From Pelagibacteraceae bacterium AG-470-G21 (GTDB lineage: Bacteria; Pseudomonadota; Alphaproteobacteria; Pelagibacterales; Pelagibacteraceae), in contig QCSH01000003.1 in NCBI GenBank assembly GCA_003211555.1, positions 50,932 to 114,931 on the forward strand: 64,000 nucleotides of DNA, in the 5' to 3' direction. The translations under genes were made by a program, and so were the position numbers. Under the pieces are notes generated by a model. That model searched no databases and was not told where the DNA came from. It saw nothing but the letters and a program-made list of their open reading frames with translations. How positions within the stretch are numbered: position 1 is the stretch's first letter; the number at the start of each line of letters is the position of its first letter. Below are positions 1-8,899 of the stretch, one piece after another.

Positions 1-1
1 A

Positions 2-559
2 TCAACTATCGCGCAAGGAGAAGTTTTACAGTTACAACATAAAGGTGATTCAGAAATGTTGGAAGAAACATATTTAAGTATAATTTCATCTAAAACTGCA
101 GCGCTATTTTCAGCATCTTCAAAAGTTGGATCCATAATCACTGATAAAGAAAGCAAATATAAAGATGCTTTAGAATTTTATGGAAAAAACCTTGGTTTAA
201 CATTTCAGATTGCAGACGATACGTTAGACTATAACTCGGAATTAAAAATGTTTGGCAAAGAGATAGGAAAAGATTTCTTTGAAGGCAAAGTAACACTTCC
301 AATTATTTTACTAAATCAAAAATTGTCTTCAGAAGAGAAGTTAATTTTAAAAGAAATATTTGAACAGGATACTAGATCCAAAGAACAATTCGAGTATGTG
401 CTAAAGTTGGTTAAAAAATATAATATAATCAAAGATTGTTACAAAAAAGCTGAACACTATATAAGTTTGGCATCTAACTCTTTAAGTATTTTTGAAGATT
501 GTGATGAAAAAATAATTCTTAAAAACTTAACTTCTTTTAGCATCAATAGAAAATTTTAA
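2..559 (+). CDS. ispB: Long-chain polyprenyl diphosphate synthase, 3' part (5' end outside window)
   Basis: The reading frame is open from base 2 and continues through the first internal ATG at 56, so the start lies upstream of the window. The residues before that ATG (STIAQGEVLQLQ) and the second aspartate-rich motif, FQIADDTLDY around residue 70 of the visible part, are typical of trans-isoprenyl diphosphate synthases. These enzymes condense isopentenyl diphosphate onto allylic diphosphates; the IspB branch makes the ubiquinone side chain. The first DDxxD motif is missing because of the cut. The stop shares a TTAA with the stop of pdxH. Chain length cannot be told from this part, so the ispB symbol is likely rather than certain. 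Confidence 0.85.
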   Translation, partial: STIAQGEVLQLQHKGDSEMLEETYLSIISSKTAALFSASSKVGSIITDKESKYKDALEFYGKNLGLTFQIADDTLDYNSELKMFGKEIGKDFFEGKVTLPIILLNQKLSSEEKLILKEIFEQDTRSKEQFEYVLKLVKKYNIIKDCYKKAEHYISLASNSLSIFEDCDEKIILKNLTSFSINRKF

Positions 560-1179
560 GGTGATAAAAGAATTTTTTTCCAAGTATTCTTATCTTTAAT
601 GTACTTTAATCTTTCGTGAATTCTATTCTCACCATCTAACCAAAATTCTATCTCATGATGTTTTAATCTCCATCCTGACCAATGTTCAGGCCTTGGAACA
701 TTATTTTCATCGTTATAAAGATCTTTAAATTTTTTCAGAGATTTATTTAGTTCTTCTCTATCTTTTAAAATTGAACTTTGATTTGAAGCCCAAGCACCAA
801 TTCTACTTCCATAACTTCTAGAATTATAATAACTATCAGCTTCTTCATCTGAAACTTTTTCAGCTGTACCAACTATACGGATTTGCCTTAGTAAACTTTT
901 CCAATGAAAGCACATTGAAATATTTGGATTCTTTTTTATAGAGTTTCCTTTATTGCTATTAAAATTAGTATAAAAGACAAAACCATCATTTCCATAATCT
1001 TTAAGTAATACCATCCTTACATTTGGGTAGCCTTTCTCATCAATTGTACCCAAAGCAAGAGCATTAGGGTCGTTAATTTCAGTTTTTTTTGCCTCATCAT
1101 ACCATTCCGTGAATAATAATATTGGATTATCAAGTTCTCCAAAGCATTTGTCTAATCCTAAAGAATTTTTTTCGTTCAT
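556..1179 (-). CDS. pdxH: Pyridoxamine 5'-phosphate oxidase
   Basis: This FMN enzyme oxidises pyridoxamine or pyridoxine 5'-phosphate to pyridoxal 5'-phosphate in the cytoplasm. The 207-residue product is close to the usual family length. Visible motifs are RMVLLKDY and GFVFYTN in the flavin-binding half, LLRQIRIVG in the middle, RPEHWSGWR near residue 162, and the C-terminal EFWLDGENRIHERL and WKKILLSP, matching the family's EFW..R.HDR and R-L-x-P ends. It is transcribed away from aroC with only 32 bases between the start codons, and it converges on the polyprenyl synthase with overlapping stops. Confidence 0.95.
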   Translation of the reverse strand: MNEKNSLGLDKCFGELDNPILLFTEWYDEAKKTEINDPNALALGTIDEKGYPNVRMVLLKDYGNDGFVFYTNFNSNKGNSIKKNPNISMCFHWKSLLRQIRIVGTAEKVSDEEADSYYNSRSYGSRIGAWASNQSSILKDREELNKSLKKFKDLYNDENNVPRPEHWSGWRLKHHEIEFWLDGENRIHERLKYIKDKNTWKKILLSP

Positions 1180-1199
1180 AATTTAACCAAAATAACTTA

Positions 1200-1205
1200 T
1201 ATAAT
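1200..1205 (+). promoter_or_regulatory. Putative -10 box of aroC (near-leaderless)
   Basis: A perfect TATAAT ends seven bases before the aroC ATG, so a transcript starting at the normal distance would begin on the start codon itself. No convincing -35 box was found, and the site is inferred from sequence only. Confidence 0.4.
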
Positions 1206-1211
1206 AATATA

Positions 1212-2297
1212 ATGTCTTTTAATACATTTGGAAAATTTTTTCGTTTTACTACGTGGGGTGAATCTCATGGTCCAGCTATAGGTTGTGTTGTTGATGGGTG
1301 TCCTCCAAACATCAAGCTTAATATCAGCGATATACAATTTGAATTAAATAAAAGAAAACCAGGCCAATCTAAATTCACAACTCAACGAAAAGAGGACGAT
1401 AAAGTGGAAATTTTATCAGGGACTTTTGAGGGTAAAACAACTGGGACGCCTATTTCGATGATCATATATAACAAAGATATGAGGTCTAAGGATTATAAAA
1501 ATATAAAAGACAAATTTAGACCTGGTCATGCTGATTACACTTATTTTAAAAAATATGGAATAAGAGATTATAGAGGTGGAGGTAGACAATCCGCAAGAGA
1601 AACTGCATCAAGAGTGGCAGCGGGCGCGGTAGCAAAACAAGTTTTACAGAATATTATTGGAAAAAAATACAATGTAGTTGGAGCAGTAACACAACTTGGA
1701 ATATTAGGATGTGATACAGAAAAATGGGATGATAAATTCATTACAAAAAACCCTCTATTTTGTCCTGATAAAACAGTTTTAAAATTGTGGGAAAAATATT
1801 TACTTGGAATAAGAAAAGCTGGGTCCTCATGTGGTGCAATTATTGAAGTAAGGGCTAGAGGGGTGCCCATTGGGTTAGGAGCTCCAATTTACTCAAAATT
1901 AGATATGGATTTAGCTTCAGCTATGATGAGTATAAATGCTGTGAAAGGCGTAAACATAGGATCAGGAATGAACTCTGCTCAACTTTCAGGAGAGCAAAAT
2001 TCTGATGAGATGTCTCAAACAGGAAAGAAGACTAAATTTAATTCAAATAATGCGGGGGGAATCCTTGGGGGAATATCAAGTGGTCAAGAAATTATAATTT
2101 CTTTTGCTGTCAAACCGACTTCATCAATTCTTTCTCAACGAAAAACTATCAATAAATTTGGAAAAAATACTTCGATATCTGTCACGGGTAGGCACGACCC
2201 ATGTGTTGGTATTAGAGCTGTGCCAATAGGAGAGGCAATGATGCATTGCGTAATTCTTGATCACTACTTAATGAATAAAGCTCAATGTGGTAATTAA
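1212..2297 (+). CDS. aroC: Chorismate synthase
   Basis: This enzyme catalyses the last shared step of aromatic amino acid synthesis, converting 5-enolpyruvylshikimate 3-phosphate to chorismate with reduced FMN. The 361-residue length is standard. The family signatures are all present: [15 protein letters not shown] at the N terminus, [20 protein letters not shown] around residues 100-120, [17 protein letters not shown] just after it, and [18 protein letters not shown] near the C terminus. The start gives the canonical N terminus [10 protein letters not shown]. It is divergent from pdxH and its stop overlaps the convergent dxs stop in a shared TTAA. Confidence 0.97.
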   Translation: MSFNTFGKFFRFTTWGESHGPAIGCVVDGCPPNIKLNISDIQFELNKRKPGQSKFTTQRKEDDKVEILSGTFEGKTTGTPISMIIYNKDMRSKDYKNIKDKFRPGHADYTYFKKYGIRDYRGGGRQSARETASRVAAGAVAKQVLQNIIGKKYNVVGAVTQLGILGCDTEKWDDKFITKNPLFCPDKTVLKLWEKYLLGIRKAGSSCGAIIEVRARGVPIGLGAPIYSKLDMDLASAMMSINAVKGVNIGSGMNSAQLSGEQNSDEMSQTGKKTKFNSNNAGGILGGISSGQEIIISFAVKPTSSILSQRKTINKFGKNTSISVTGRHDPCVGIRAVPIGEAMMHCVILDHYLMNKAQCGN

Positions 2298-4204
2298 TTA
2301 GTTTTTTTAATTACGACTTTAGAATTTAAAGTCTCCAAAACCTTTGTTTCAATTGATTTGGCATCTAAACCTGCTTCTTTATACATCTCTTCCGGTTTAT
2401 CTTGATCTAAAAATTTATCAGGCAAAATCATTGATCTAAATTTTAAATTATTATCTAATAAATTTTTTTCATTTAAGAAATGATTTAAGTGAGCTCCAAA
2501 GCCTCCAATAGAACCTTCTTCCAAAGTAATTAGTACTTCATGATTTGTTGCGACTTGCCACATAAGATTTTCATCAAGAGGTTTGGCAAATCTTGCATCT
2601 ATAATTGTTGGATTAATTCCCATTTTTTTTAAACTTTCCTCAGCCAGTAAACATTCTTTTAATCTGTTTCCAAAACTTACTAATGCAACATTCTTTCCCT
2701 CTTTTATTACTCTACCCTTCCCAATCTCAATTTTTTCGTTAATATCTGGTAATTCTAAACCTACTCCATTTCCTCTTGGATATCTAAAAGCGCATGGTTG
2801 ATTATTAATATCTACTGAAGTATTAACCATTCTAATTAATTCTGCTTCATCACTAGCTGCCATAACAATAAAATTAGGTAAAGTCGATAAATATGTAATA
2901 TCGAAAGCACCTGCGTGAGTAGCACCATCGGCACCAACTAAACCTGCTCTATCGATGGCAAATCTTACTGGTAGGCTTTGAATTGCAACATCATGAACTA
3001 CCTGATCGTATGCTCTTTGTAAAAATGTAGAATAAATTGTAGCATAGGGCTTATAACCCTCTGTAGCAAGACCAGCAGCGAATGTAACAGCATGTTGCTC
3101 CGCGATTCCAACATCAAAAGTTCTATCTGGAAAGGCTTTACCGAAAGCATCCATTCCTGTTCCAGAGGGCATAGCTGCAGTAATACCAATAATTTTACTA
3201 TCTTTCTTTGCGTGCTCTATTAATGTATTTGCAAACACCTTTGTAAAAGCAGGGGCTTTTGTTGTCGATTTTTGTTGAACTCCAGTTTGAACATCAAACT
3301 TTGTAACACCATGATATTTATCATCAGATTTTTCAGCAAAACTATATCCTTTTCCTTTTTGAGTCTTTATGTGAATTAATATTGGACCATTGTGATTACT
3401 TTCCTTTGCATTCTTTAAAATAGGTAATAACACATCTAAATCATGACCATCAATGGGACCAACATAATAAAAACCAAGAGTATTAAATAATGTTCCGCCT
3501 GTTACTGCAGATCTTAGAAAATCTTCAGCCTTTCCAGCTTTTTTACTAAATCTTTTTGAAAAAGATGAGATAATCATCTTTACAGTTTCTCTAAAACTAA
3601 AATAAATCTTGCCTGAGAAAATTTTGGCAAGGTAGGATTTCATTGCACCGACTGGTTTAGCAATTGACATATCATTGTCATTTAAAATTACGATCATTTT
3701 TGTTTTTGAGTCTCCAGCATTATTCATTGCCTCATATGCCATTCCAGCACTCATTGCACCGTCACCAATAACTGCGATTACTTGATCTGATTTATTTGAT
3801 AATTTATTTGCTGTTGCAATACCTAATGCAGCTGAAATAGATGTTGAACTGTGAGCTGCACCAAATGGATCAAATTCACTTTCAGATCTTTTTGTAAAAC
3901 CAGATAAACCATTTCCTTGCCTTAAAGTTCTGATTTTATCTTTTCTTCCAGTTAAAATCTTATGAGGGTAAGATTGATGACCAACATCCCATATCAACTT
4001 ATCCTTTGGGGTGTTAAAAATGTGATGAAGCGCGACTGTCAATTCAACAACACCTAATCCTGCACCTAGGTGTCCTCCCGTTGTTGAGACAGCATCTATC
4101 ATTTCGCTTCTTACTTCATCTGATAAAGTTTTTAATTCTTCATTATTTAGTTTTTTGATATCTGAGGGAAAATTAATATTATTTAAAAATTTATAATTTT
4201 TCAT
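2294..4204 (-). CDS. dxs: 1-deoxy-D-xylulose-5-phosphate synthase
   Basis: This thiamine-diphosphate enzyme makes DXP from pyruvate and glyceraldehyde 3-phosphate, the entry step of the MEP isoprenoid pathway. The 636-residue protein shows [15 protein letters not shown] near residue 75, the ThDP motif [18 protein letters not shown] near residue 147, [15 protein letters not shown] in the pyrimidine domain, and [15 protein letters not shown] in the catalytic half. It follows ispA with no intergenic base, in the conserved order xseB-ispA-dxs, so the three are probably one operon. Its cofactor links it to the thiD and thiE genes in this window. Confidence 0.97.
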   Translation of the reverse strand: MKNYKFLNNINFPSDIKKLNNEELKTLSDEVRSEMIDAVSTTGGHLGAGLGVVELTVALHHIFNTPKDKLIWDVGHQSYPHKILTGRKDKIRTLRQGNGLSGFTKRSESEFDPFGAAHSSTSISAALGIATANKLSNKSDQVIAVIGDGAMSAGMAYEAMNNAGDSKTKMIVILNDNDMSIAKPVGAMKSYLAKIFSGKIYFSFRETVKMIISSFSKRFSKKAGKAEDFLRSAVTGGTLFNTLGFYYVGPIDGHDLDVLLPILKNAKESNHNGPILIHIKTQKGKGYSFAEKSDDKYHGVTKFDVQTGVQQKSTTKAPAFTKVFANTLIEHAKKDSKIIGITAAMPSGTGMDAFGKAFPDRTFDVGIAEQHAVTFAAGLATEGYKPYATIYSTFLQRAYDQVVHDVAIQSLPVRFAIDRAGLVGADGATHAGAFDITYLSTLPNFIVMAASDEAELIRMVNTSVDINNQPCAFRYPRGNGVGLELPDINEKIEIGKGRVIKEGKNVALVSFGNRLKECLLAEESLKKMGINPTIIDARFAKPLDENLMWQVATNHEVLITLEEGSIGGFGAHLNHFLNEKNLLDNNLKFRSMILPDKFLDQDKPEEMYKEAGLDAKSIETKVLETLNSKVVIKKTN

Positions 4205-5074
4205 TTATTTATTTCTATTTAAAATAAACTCAATAGTCTGTTTTAAGTCATTAGCATTTGACCCATAACTGACTAAACTATTAAATATTTCTTTTTTTAA
4301 ACTTGATGCATATATAATAGCATTTTTATATCCTAGTAAACTTATTAATGTCGCTTTCCCTCTTTTGGAATCTTTATTTGTTTTTTTCCCTGCAGTTTTT
4401 GATGAGCTTCTATAGTCAATTAGATCATCTGCAATTTGAAATAGTAAACCAATTTTTTCACCTATAAGTGAAAATTTTTTAATTTGATTTTTCTTATTTG
4501 TTAAAATAACTGGAGATAAACAGCTAAAAGAGAATAATTTTCCTGTTTTTTTAATCTCCATATCTATTACTTTTTGTTTTGAAACCTTTTTTCTTTCATA
4601 ATTTAAATCTAAAAATTGACCTCCAGCTATTCCTTGATGCCCGGATGATTGAGATATTAAATTGATTAAGATTATTTTTTTTTTTTCATTTATATTGAAC
4701 TTTGGATCAGACAAAATTTCAAAAGCTAATGTCAAAAGAGAGTTTCCAGCTAATACTGCTGTTGCCTCGCCAAATTTTTTGTGTGCAGTTAGTTTCCCTC
4801 TTCTAATATCGTCATCATCCATACAGGGTAGATCGTCATGTATTAAAGAGTAAGCATGTATACACTCAACAGCAGAACTTAGATAAAAAAGATATTTTTT
4901 TTCAACACTAAAAATTTTTCCAACATCAAAAATAAGCTTAGACCTTATTTTTTTTCCCCCAGGAAATAATCCATACTTAATAGGTATAATTAGGTCAGTT
5001 TTTTTTTGTTTTGCTAAATAATTTTTTAAGAAACTGTTTACTTCTTTAACAATTTTATTGAGTTTTTTTTTCAT
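4205..5074 (-). CDS. ispA: Farnesyl/geranylgeranyl diphosphate synthase
   Basis: This short-chain trans-prenyl transferase condenses isopentenyl diphosphate with allylic diphosphates. The 289-residue protein has both aspartate-rich motifs: HDDLPCMDDDDIRRGK near residue 85, with the two-residue insertion typical of bacterial type II enzymes, and FQIADDLIDY near residue 215. It lies between xseB, which it overlaps by four bases (ATGA), and dxs, which it abuts, so translation is probably coupled. C15 versus C20 product cannot be told from motifs alone; the operon position supports the IspA assignment. Confidence 0.93.
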   Translation of the reverse strand: MKKKLNKIVKEVNSFLKNYLAKQKKTDLIIPIKYGLFPGGKKIRSKLIFDVGKIFSVEKKYLFYLSSAVECIHAYSLIHDDLPCMDDDDIRRGKLTAHKKFGEATAVLAGNSLLTLAFEILSDPKFNINEKKKIILINLISQSSGHQGIAGGQFLDLNYERKKVSKQKVIDMEIKKTGKLFSFSCLSPVILTNKKNQIKKFSLIGEKIGLLFQIADDLIDYRSSSKTAGKKTNKDSKRGKATLISLLGYKNAIIYASSLKKEIFNSLVSYGSNANDLKQTIEFILNRNK

Positions 5075-5307
5075 TTTTTTGAAGTTAACTCTTTAATTTT
5101 TAATTTAGTTTTTTCAGATATATTTTTTGTGTCTTTTTGAAATTTTTTTTCAATTAAATTATTTAATTTTATTAAATATTGATAATCATTGATAGATTCT
5201 TCCAAATTTTTTTTATTTTCTAATTCTTGAATTAACTTGTCTGCTATATCTGTGAGTTCACTCAAAGATTTTGATTCAATATCATCTGGCAATATTTTTT
5301 CATTCAT
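5071..5307 (-). CDS. xseB: Exodeoxyribonuclease VII small subunit
   Basis: XseB coats the large subunit XseA of exonuclease VII, which degrades single-stranded DNA to oligonucleotides. The 78-residue product fits the family length and has the expected helical, charged sequence, including a central SELTDIADKLIQELEN-like segment. The strongest support is the conserved order xseB-ispA-dxs, with a four-base ATGA overlap into ispA. Its start codon is only 20 bases from the divergent Sua5-family start, so the promoters of both genes are squeezed into that gap. xseA is not in the window. Confidence 0.85.
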   Translation of the reverse strand: MNEKILPDDIESKSLSELTDIADKLIQELENKKNLEESINDYQYLIKLNNLIEKKFQKDTKNISEKTKLKIKELTSKK

Positions 5308-5328
5308 ATAATAGTTTGTAATATTATA
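5307..5328. promoter_or_regulatory. Mirrored divergent -10 boxes between xseB and the Sua5-family gene
   Basis: A perfect TATAAT lies at 5307-5312 on the plus strand and another at 5328-5323 on the minus strand. Each overlaps the first base of the start codon of the gene read in the other direction. Normal spacing would put the transcription starts near 5319 (plus) and 5316 (minus), leaving leaders of about nine bases on both sides. This is inferred from sequence. Confidence 0.5.
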
Positions 5329-6263
5329 TGAATATTAATGATTCAAATATTAAAAAAGCAGTAAAATATTTAAATAATGAAGAATGTATTGGTATACCTA
5401 CAGAAACTGTCTATGGATTAGCTGCTAACGCATATTCTAATAAAGCCACTAAGAAAATATTTAATTTAAAAGGAAGACCAGCTAATAACCCCTTGATAGT
5501 CCATTATTACAATATTCAAGATTTGGAAAAAGATTGTGTTACTAATGCTTTATTTTATAAACTTTATAAATCACTAAGCCCTGGCCCAATTACATTTATA
5601 TTAAAATTAAAAAATCAAAGTAAAATTTCAAAAAATGTTACCAATAATAAAAAAACATTGGGTGTAAGATTTCCAAGTCACCGAATTGCTAGAACATTAT
5701 TAAAATCTTTAAAATATCCTCTGGCCGCACCAAGTGCTAATATTTCGGAAGGTATAAGTCCAGTAACTAAAGATGATGTTTACGATGAATTTGGAGAAAA
5801 AATTAAATTTGTTTTAAATGGTGGAAGATCAAAAGTTGGAGTTGAATCCACAATAATAAGTTTAGTAAAAAAACCTCAAATTCTAAGATTAGGTGGTTTG
5901 GATATTTCTATTTTAAACAAAAAATTAAAATTAAAATTAGAAAAAAGGTTGCATAGTAGAGGCAATATTAATTCTCCTGGAAGAAAAAGAGTCCATTATT
6001 CGCCAGGTATACCTATCAGATTAAATGCAGTTAAAATAAAAAAAGATGAAGCTTTGATCTTAATTAAAAAAAGAAAAGAAAATAATAAGAATTATTTTTA
6101 TTTAAGTAAGACAAATAATCTAATAGAGAGTGTTAAGAATTTGTATAAAACCCTTAGAAAAATTAAGAAGTTAGGTTATAAAAAGATTGCGGTTCAAAGA
6201 ATACCTAATAGAAAATTTGGATTAGTAATCAACGATAGACTTCTTAGGGCATCACAAAAATGA
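5328..6263 (+). CDS. L-threonylcarbamoyladenylate synthase (Sua5/TsaC family)
   Basis: The enzyme makes threonylcarbamoyl-AMP from threonine, bicarbonate and ATP, the first step of t6A37 modification of ANN-decoding tRNAs. The YrdC domain fills the first two thirds: GIPTETVYGLAANAYS near residue 22, KGRPANNPLIVH near residue 47, and the APSANISEG motif near residue 137. At 311 residues it is longer than TsaC and carries the C-terminal Sua5 domain, with the linker motif SPGRKRVHYSPGIP near residue 215. It overlaps the next ABC gene by four bases, which points to co-transcription but not necessarily shared function. Confidence 0.93.
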   Translation: MNINDSNIKKAVKYLNNEECIGIPTETVYGLAANAYSNKATKKIFNLKGRPANNPLIVHYYNIQDLEKDCVTNALFYKLYKSLSPGPITFILKLKNQSKISKNVTNNKKTLGVRFPSHRIARTLLKSLKYPLAAPSANISEGISPVTKDDVYDEFGEKIKFVLNGGRSKVGVESTIISLVKKPQILRLGGLDISILNKKLKLKLEKRLHSRGNINSPGRKRVHYSPGIPIRLNAVKIKKDEALILIKKRKENNKNYFYLSKTNNLIESVKNLYKTLRKIKKLGYKKIAVQRIPNRKFGLVINDRLLRASQK

Positions 6264-6997
6264 AAAATTTAGTTGAAGTAAAAAACATAAAAAAAAATTA
6301 CGGAAAAAATGAAGCGGTCAAAGGTATAAGTTTCAGCATTAAAGAGGATGAAATTTTAGGCTTATTAGGTCCAAATGGATCAGGAAAAACAACAACAATA
6401 GGCATGCTATTAGGTCTACTAAAGCCTACTAGTGGAGAAATTTTTATTAATGGTCAAAAGTTGGAGGGCAATCGAATTGAAATTCTGGAACAAATTAATT
6501 TTATTTCCCCATACATTGAATTACCAAAAAAACTAACTGTTAAACAAAATTTAATTGTTTATGGAAAGTTATATAAAATAAAAAAAATTGATGCGAGAAT
6601 AGAATATTTATCAGAAAAATTGAGAATGAATGATTTGCTTAATAATGTTACTGGTGAATTATCTTCTGGTCAGAAAAATAGAGTCAGTTTAGCAAAAGCT
6701 TTGATAAATGAACCTAAAGTTTTATTGTTAGATGAGCCAACTGCTTCTTTAGACCCGGAAGTTGGAGATTTTGTTAGATCTTTTTTAGAAGATTATAAAA
6801 AAGAGAAAAAAATTTCAATACTACTTGCATCTCATAATATGAACGAAGTTACTAGACTTTGTAAGTCTATACTTATGATGAAAGACGGAATTATAATTGA
6901 TAAAGGAAATCCTGAGGAACTGATCAACAAACATGGAAGAAGAAATTTAGAGGAAGTTTTTTTAAAACTATCAAGAGGTAATGATGAGCTTAACTAG
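6260..6997 (+). CDS. ABC transporter ATP-binding protein (ABC-2 type exporter)
   Basis: This is a single nucleotide-binding domain of 245 residues. It has Walker A (GPNGSGKTTT, near residue 39), the Q-loop region, the signature LSSGQKNRVSLAKAL near residue 135, Walker B VLLLDEPTASLDPE, and the switch histidine in LLASHNMNEV. The sequence resembles export-type (YadG/CcmA-like) ATPases. It overlaps the permease start by 17 bases, so the two form a dimeric exporter made of two half units of each. The substrate cannot be predicted from the sequence or its neighbours. Confidence 0.93.
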   Translation: MKNLVEVKNIKKNYGKNEAVKGISFSIKEDEILGLLGPNGSGKTTTIGMLLGLLKPTSGEIFINGQKLEGNRIEILEQINFISPYIELPKKLTVKQNLIVYGKLYKIKKIDARIEYLSEKLRMNDLLNNVTGELSSGQKNRVSLAKALINEPKVLLLDEPTASLDPEVGDFVRSFLEDYKKEKKISILLASHNMNEVTRLCKSILMMKDGIIIDKGNPEELINKHGRRNLEEVFLKLSRGNDELN

Positions 6998-7775
6998 AAT
7001 GTATGGTCTTTTTTTAAGACATTTTTATTTAATTACTAGATCTTTTCCAAGGATTTTGGATTTAGTTTATTGGCCAACTATCCAAATAACATTATGGGGA
7101 TTTATTTCTAATTTTTTTGCAACTCACACTACTTATTATAATAATGCTGTTGGAGTTATATTAACTTGTGCAATCCTTTATGATTTTTTGTTCAGAACAA
7201 GTATTGGATTTAACATGCTCTTTTTAGAAGAAATATGGAGTAGAAATTTTACTAATTTATTTATTGCTCCTATGAAAATAGGTGAAATATTAACTTCTCT
7301 AGTAGTTACCGCATTAATCAGGGCACTTATCGGTTTAATACCAGCAGTTTTATTAACATCACCATTGTTTGGTATTTCTATTTTAGATTTAGGGATATTT
7401 TTATTCTTAATCTTTTTGAGCTTATATTTATTTGGAATAACCCTTGGGGTTCTTGTATCAGCTGGTCTACTGAGATATGGGCCCTCTTTTGAAAATATAG
7501 CTTGGTCAACGATGTTTTTATTAGCTCCTTTTGGATGTATATATTATCCAATAGAGATCTTGCCAGATGTGTTCCAGAAAATAGCATACTTATTGCCATT
7601 GGTATATATTTTTGAAGAAGCAAGAAATATTTTGATAAATCAAACTGTAGATATTCAAAACATCTATTATGCATTTATGTGGAATGGGGTTTACTTTGTA
7701 TTATCCATTGCTTTATTCTATTATTCTTTCAATGTCGCAAAAAATAAAGGGACACTTATTAATATGGGTGAATAG
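6981..7775 (+). CDS. ABC-2 type transporter permease
   Basis: This 264-residue inner-membrane protein has about six hydrophobic segments, typical of ABC-2 permeases. Two tandem ATG codons (6981, 6984) follow a good ribosome site (AAGAGG at 6973-6978), which favours this start over the ATG at 6999, even though the start lies inside the ATPase gene. It pairs with the preceding ATPase. The last base of its stop codon (7775) directly abuts the CCA end of the convergent tRNA-Arg gene, leaving no room for a terminator. The substrate is unknown. Confidence 0.9.
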   Translation: MMSLTRMYGLFLRHFYLITRSFPRILDLVYWPTIQITLWGFISNFFATHTTYYNNAVGVILTCAILYDFLFRTSIGFNMLFLEEIWSRNFTNLFIAPMKIGEILTSLVVTALIRALIGLIPAVLLTSPLFGISILDLGIFLFLIFLSLYLFGITLGVLVSAGLLRYGPSFENIAWSTMFLLAPFGCIYYPIEILPDVFQKIAYLLPLVYIFEEARNILINQTVDIQNIYYAFMWNGVYFVLSIALFYYSFNVAKNKGTLINMGE

Positions 7776-7852
7776 TGGTGCGCCCGCAAGGAGTCGAACC
7801 CTGAACCTCCAGAGCCGAAATCTGGCGCTCTATCCAGTTGAGCTACGAACGC
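7776..7852 (-). tRNA. tRNA-Arg (anticodon UCG)
   Basis: The reverse strand folds into a complete 77-base cloverleaf including an encoded CCA. The acceptor strands GCGTTCG and CGGGCGC pair with two G-U pairs, the D stem is GCTC/GAGC, the anticodon stem CCAGA/TCTGG closes the loop TTTCGGC (anticodon TCG at positions 34-36), and the T loop is TTCGACT. It reads CGA and, by wobble, other CGN arginine codons. It converges on the ABC permease and is divergent from rluD. Confidence 0.95.
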
Positions 7853-7864
7853 ATACAGTTTTAA

Positions 7865-7870
7865 TATAAT
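7865..7870 (+). promoter_or_regulatory. Putative -10 box of rluD (near-leaderless)
   Basis: A perfect TATAAT ends six bases before the rluD ATG at 7876, so the predicted transcript begins at or next to the start codon. Only 23 bases separate rluD from the divergent tRNA-Arg, so any -35 contact would lie inside the tRNA gene. This is inferred from sequence. Confidence 0.4.
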
Positions 7871-7875
7871 ATTTT

Positions 7876-8856
7876 ATGAAAAATTTCATCAATTTTATTG
7901 TTAGTGAAGATGATGATAATAAAAGGATAGATATTTTAGTTGCAAATTACGATAAGAGTTTAAGCAGGACTAGAGTAAAAAATTTAATTTTAGAAAATAA
8001 ACTAAAAATTAATAATACAATAATTAAAGATCCGTCAAAAAGAATCTCAAAATATGACAAAATAATTTTTGAAGTAGAAGAGCCTAAAAAACAGAACTTA
8101 AAACCCTACAAATTTAAACTGAATATTGTTTACGAAGATAAAGATTTAATAGTCTTGGATAAACCATCCGGGATATCAATGCATCCCGGTCCAGGCAATT
8201 ACGATAATACCATCGTAAATGCTTTGATGAGTTATGACGGAAAAAATTTGTCCAGTATGGGTGATGAACTCAGGCCGGGTATAGTACACAGAATAGACAA
8301 AGATACGTCTGGATTAATCGTTATTGCGAAGAATAACACAACACATGAAATCTTATCTAAGCAGTTTTCAGACCATTCAATTACCAGAGTATATCAAACA
8401 TTAATCTGGGGGAAGCTAAGACCGCAGAAAGGATCTATAGAAACTTTTATTACTAGAAGTTCAAAAAATAGACAAATGATGGAGGTTTCAACAAGAAAAG
8501 GTAAAAAAGCTATTACTCATTATGAAACTTTAGAATTGTTTGAAAATGAAAATGTGCCAACGTTTAGTTTTATTGAATGCAAACTTAAAACAGGAAGAAC
8601 TCACCAGATCAGAGTTCATATGTCATACAAAGGAAATAATATTTTAGGAGATAAAAAATATAAAAAAAAATTTAAGAAAATCAAAAATATTGATGAAGAA
8701 TTAAATAATAAAATCTTAAATCTTGATAGACAATTTTTACATGCGAAACAATTAGGATTTAATCATCCAACAACAAATGAAAGATTAGAATTTTCATCTA
8801 ATATTCCATCAGATTTGAATAATATTTTAAAAAAACTAAGAAAATTAAGTAAATAA
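7876..8856 (+). CDS. rluD: RluA-family 23S rRNA pseudouridine synthase (RluD-like)
   Basis: The family isomerises uridines in 23S rRNA; RluD modifies helix 69 (1911, 1915, 1917). An N-terminal S4 RNA-binding domain (residues about 15-80, with SRTRVKNLILENKLKINN) is followed by the catalytic domain. The latter has LDKPSGISMHPGPGN near residue 95, the catalytic-aspartate motif GIVHRIDKDTSGLIVIAKN near residue 135, and LKTGRTHQIRVHMS near residue 236. The 326-residue length fits RluD. RluA-family members are hard to separate by motif, but S4 plus this length favour RluD. It is followed after 43 bases by rpoH. Confidence 0.88.
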   Translation: MKNFINFIVSEDDDNKRIDILVANYDKSLSRTRVKNLILENKLKINNTIIKDPSKRISKYDKIIFEVEEPKKQNLKPYKFKLNIVYEDKDLIVLDKPSGISMHPGPGNYDNTIVNALMSYDGKNLSSMGDELRPGIVHRIDKDTSGLIVIAKNNTTHEILSKQFSDHSITRVYQTLIWGKLRPQKGSIETFITRSSKNRQMMEVSTRKGKKAITHYETLELFENENVPTFSFIECKLKTGRTHQIRVHMSYKGNNILGDKKYKKKFKKIKNIDEELNNKILNLDRQFLHAKQLGFNHPTTNERLEFSSNIPSDLNNILKKLRKLSK

Positions 8857-8899
8857 AATCGTTGTAAAAAAAAAATTCTATATTAAATAAATACTTCCT

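Noticed and set aside
1568..1870. A 100-codon minus-strand frame inside aroC
   Set aside because: It is antisense to strongly conserved aroC codons and has no protein resemblance.
7669..7869. A 66-codon plus-strand frame across the tRNA-Arg region
   Set aside because: It runs through the antisense of a complete tRNA and the end of the permease gene; no family resemblance or ribosome site.
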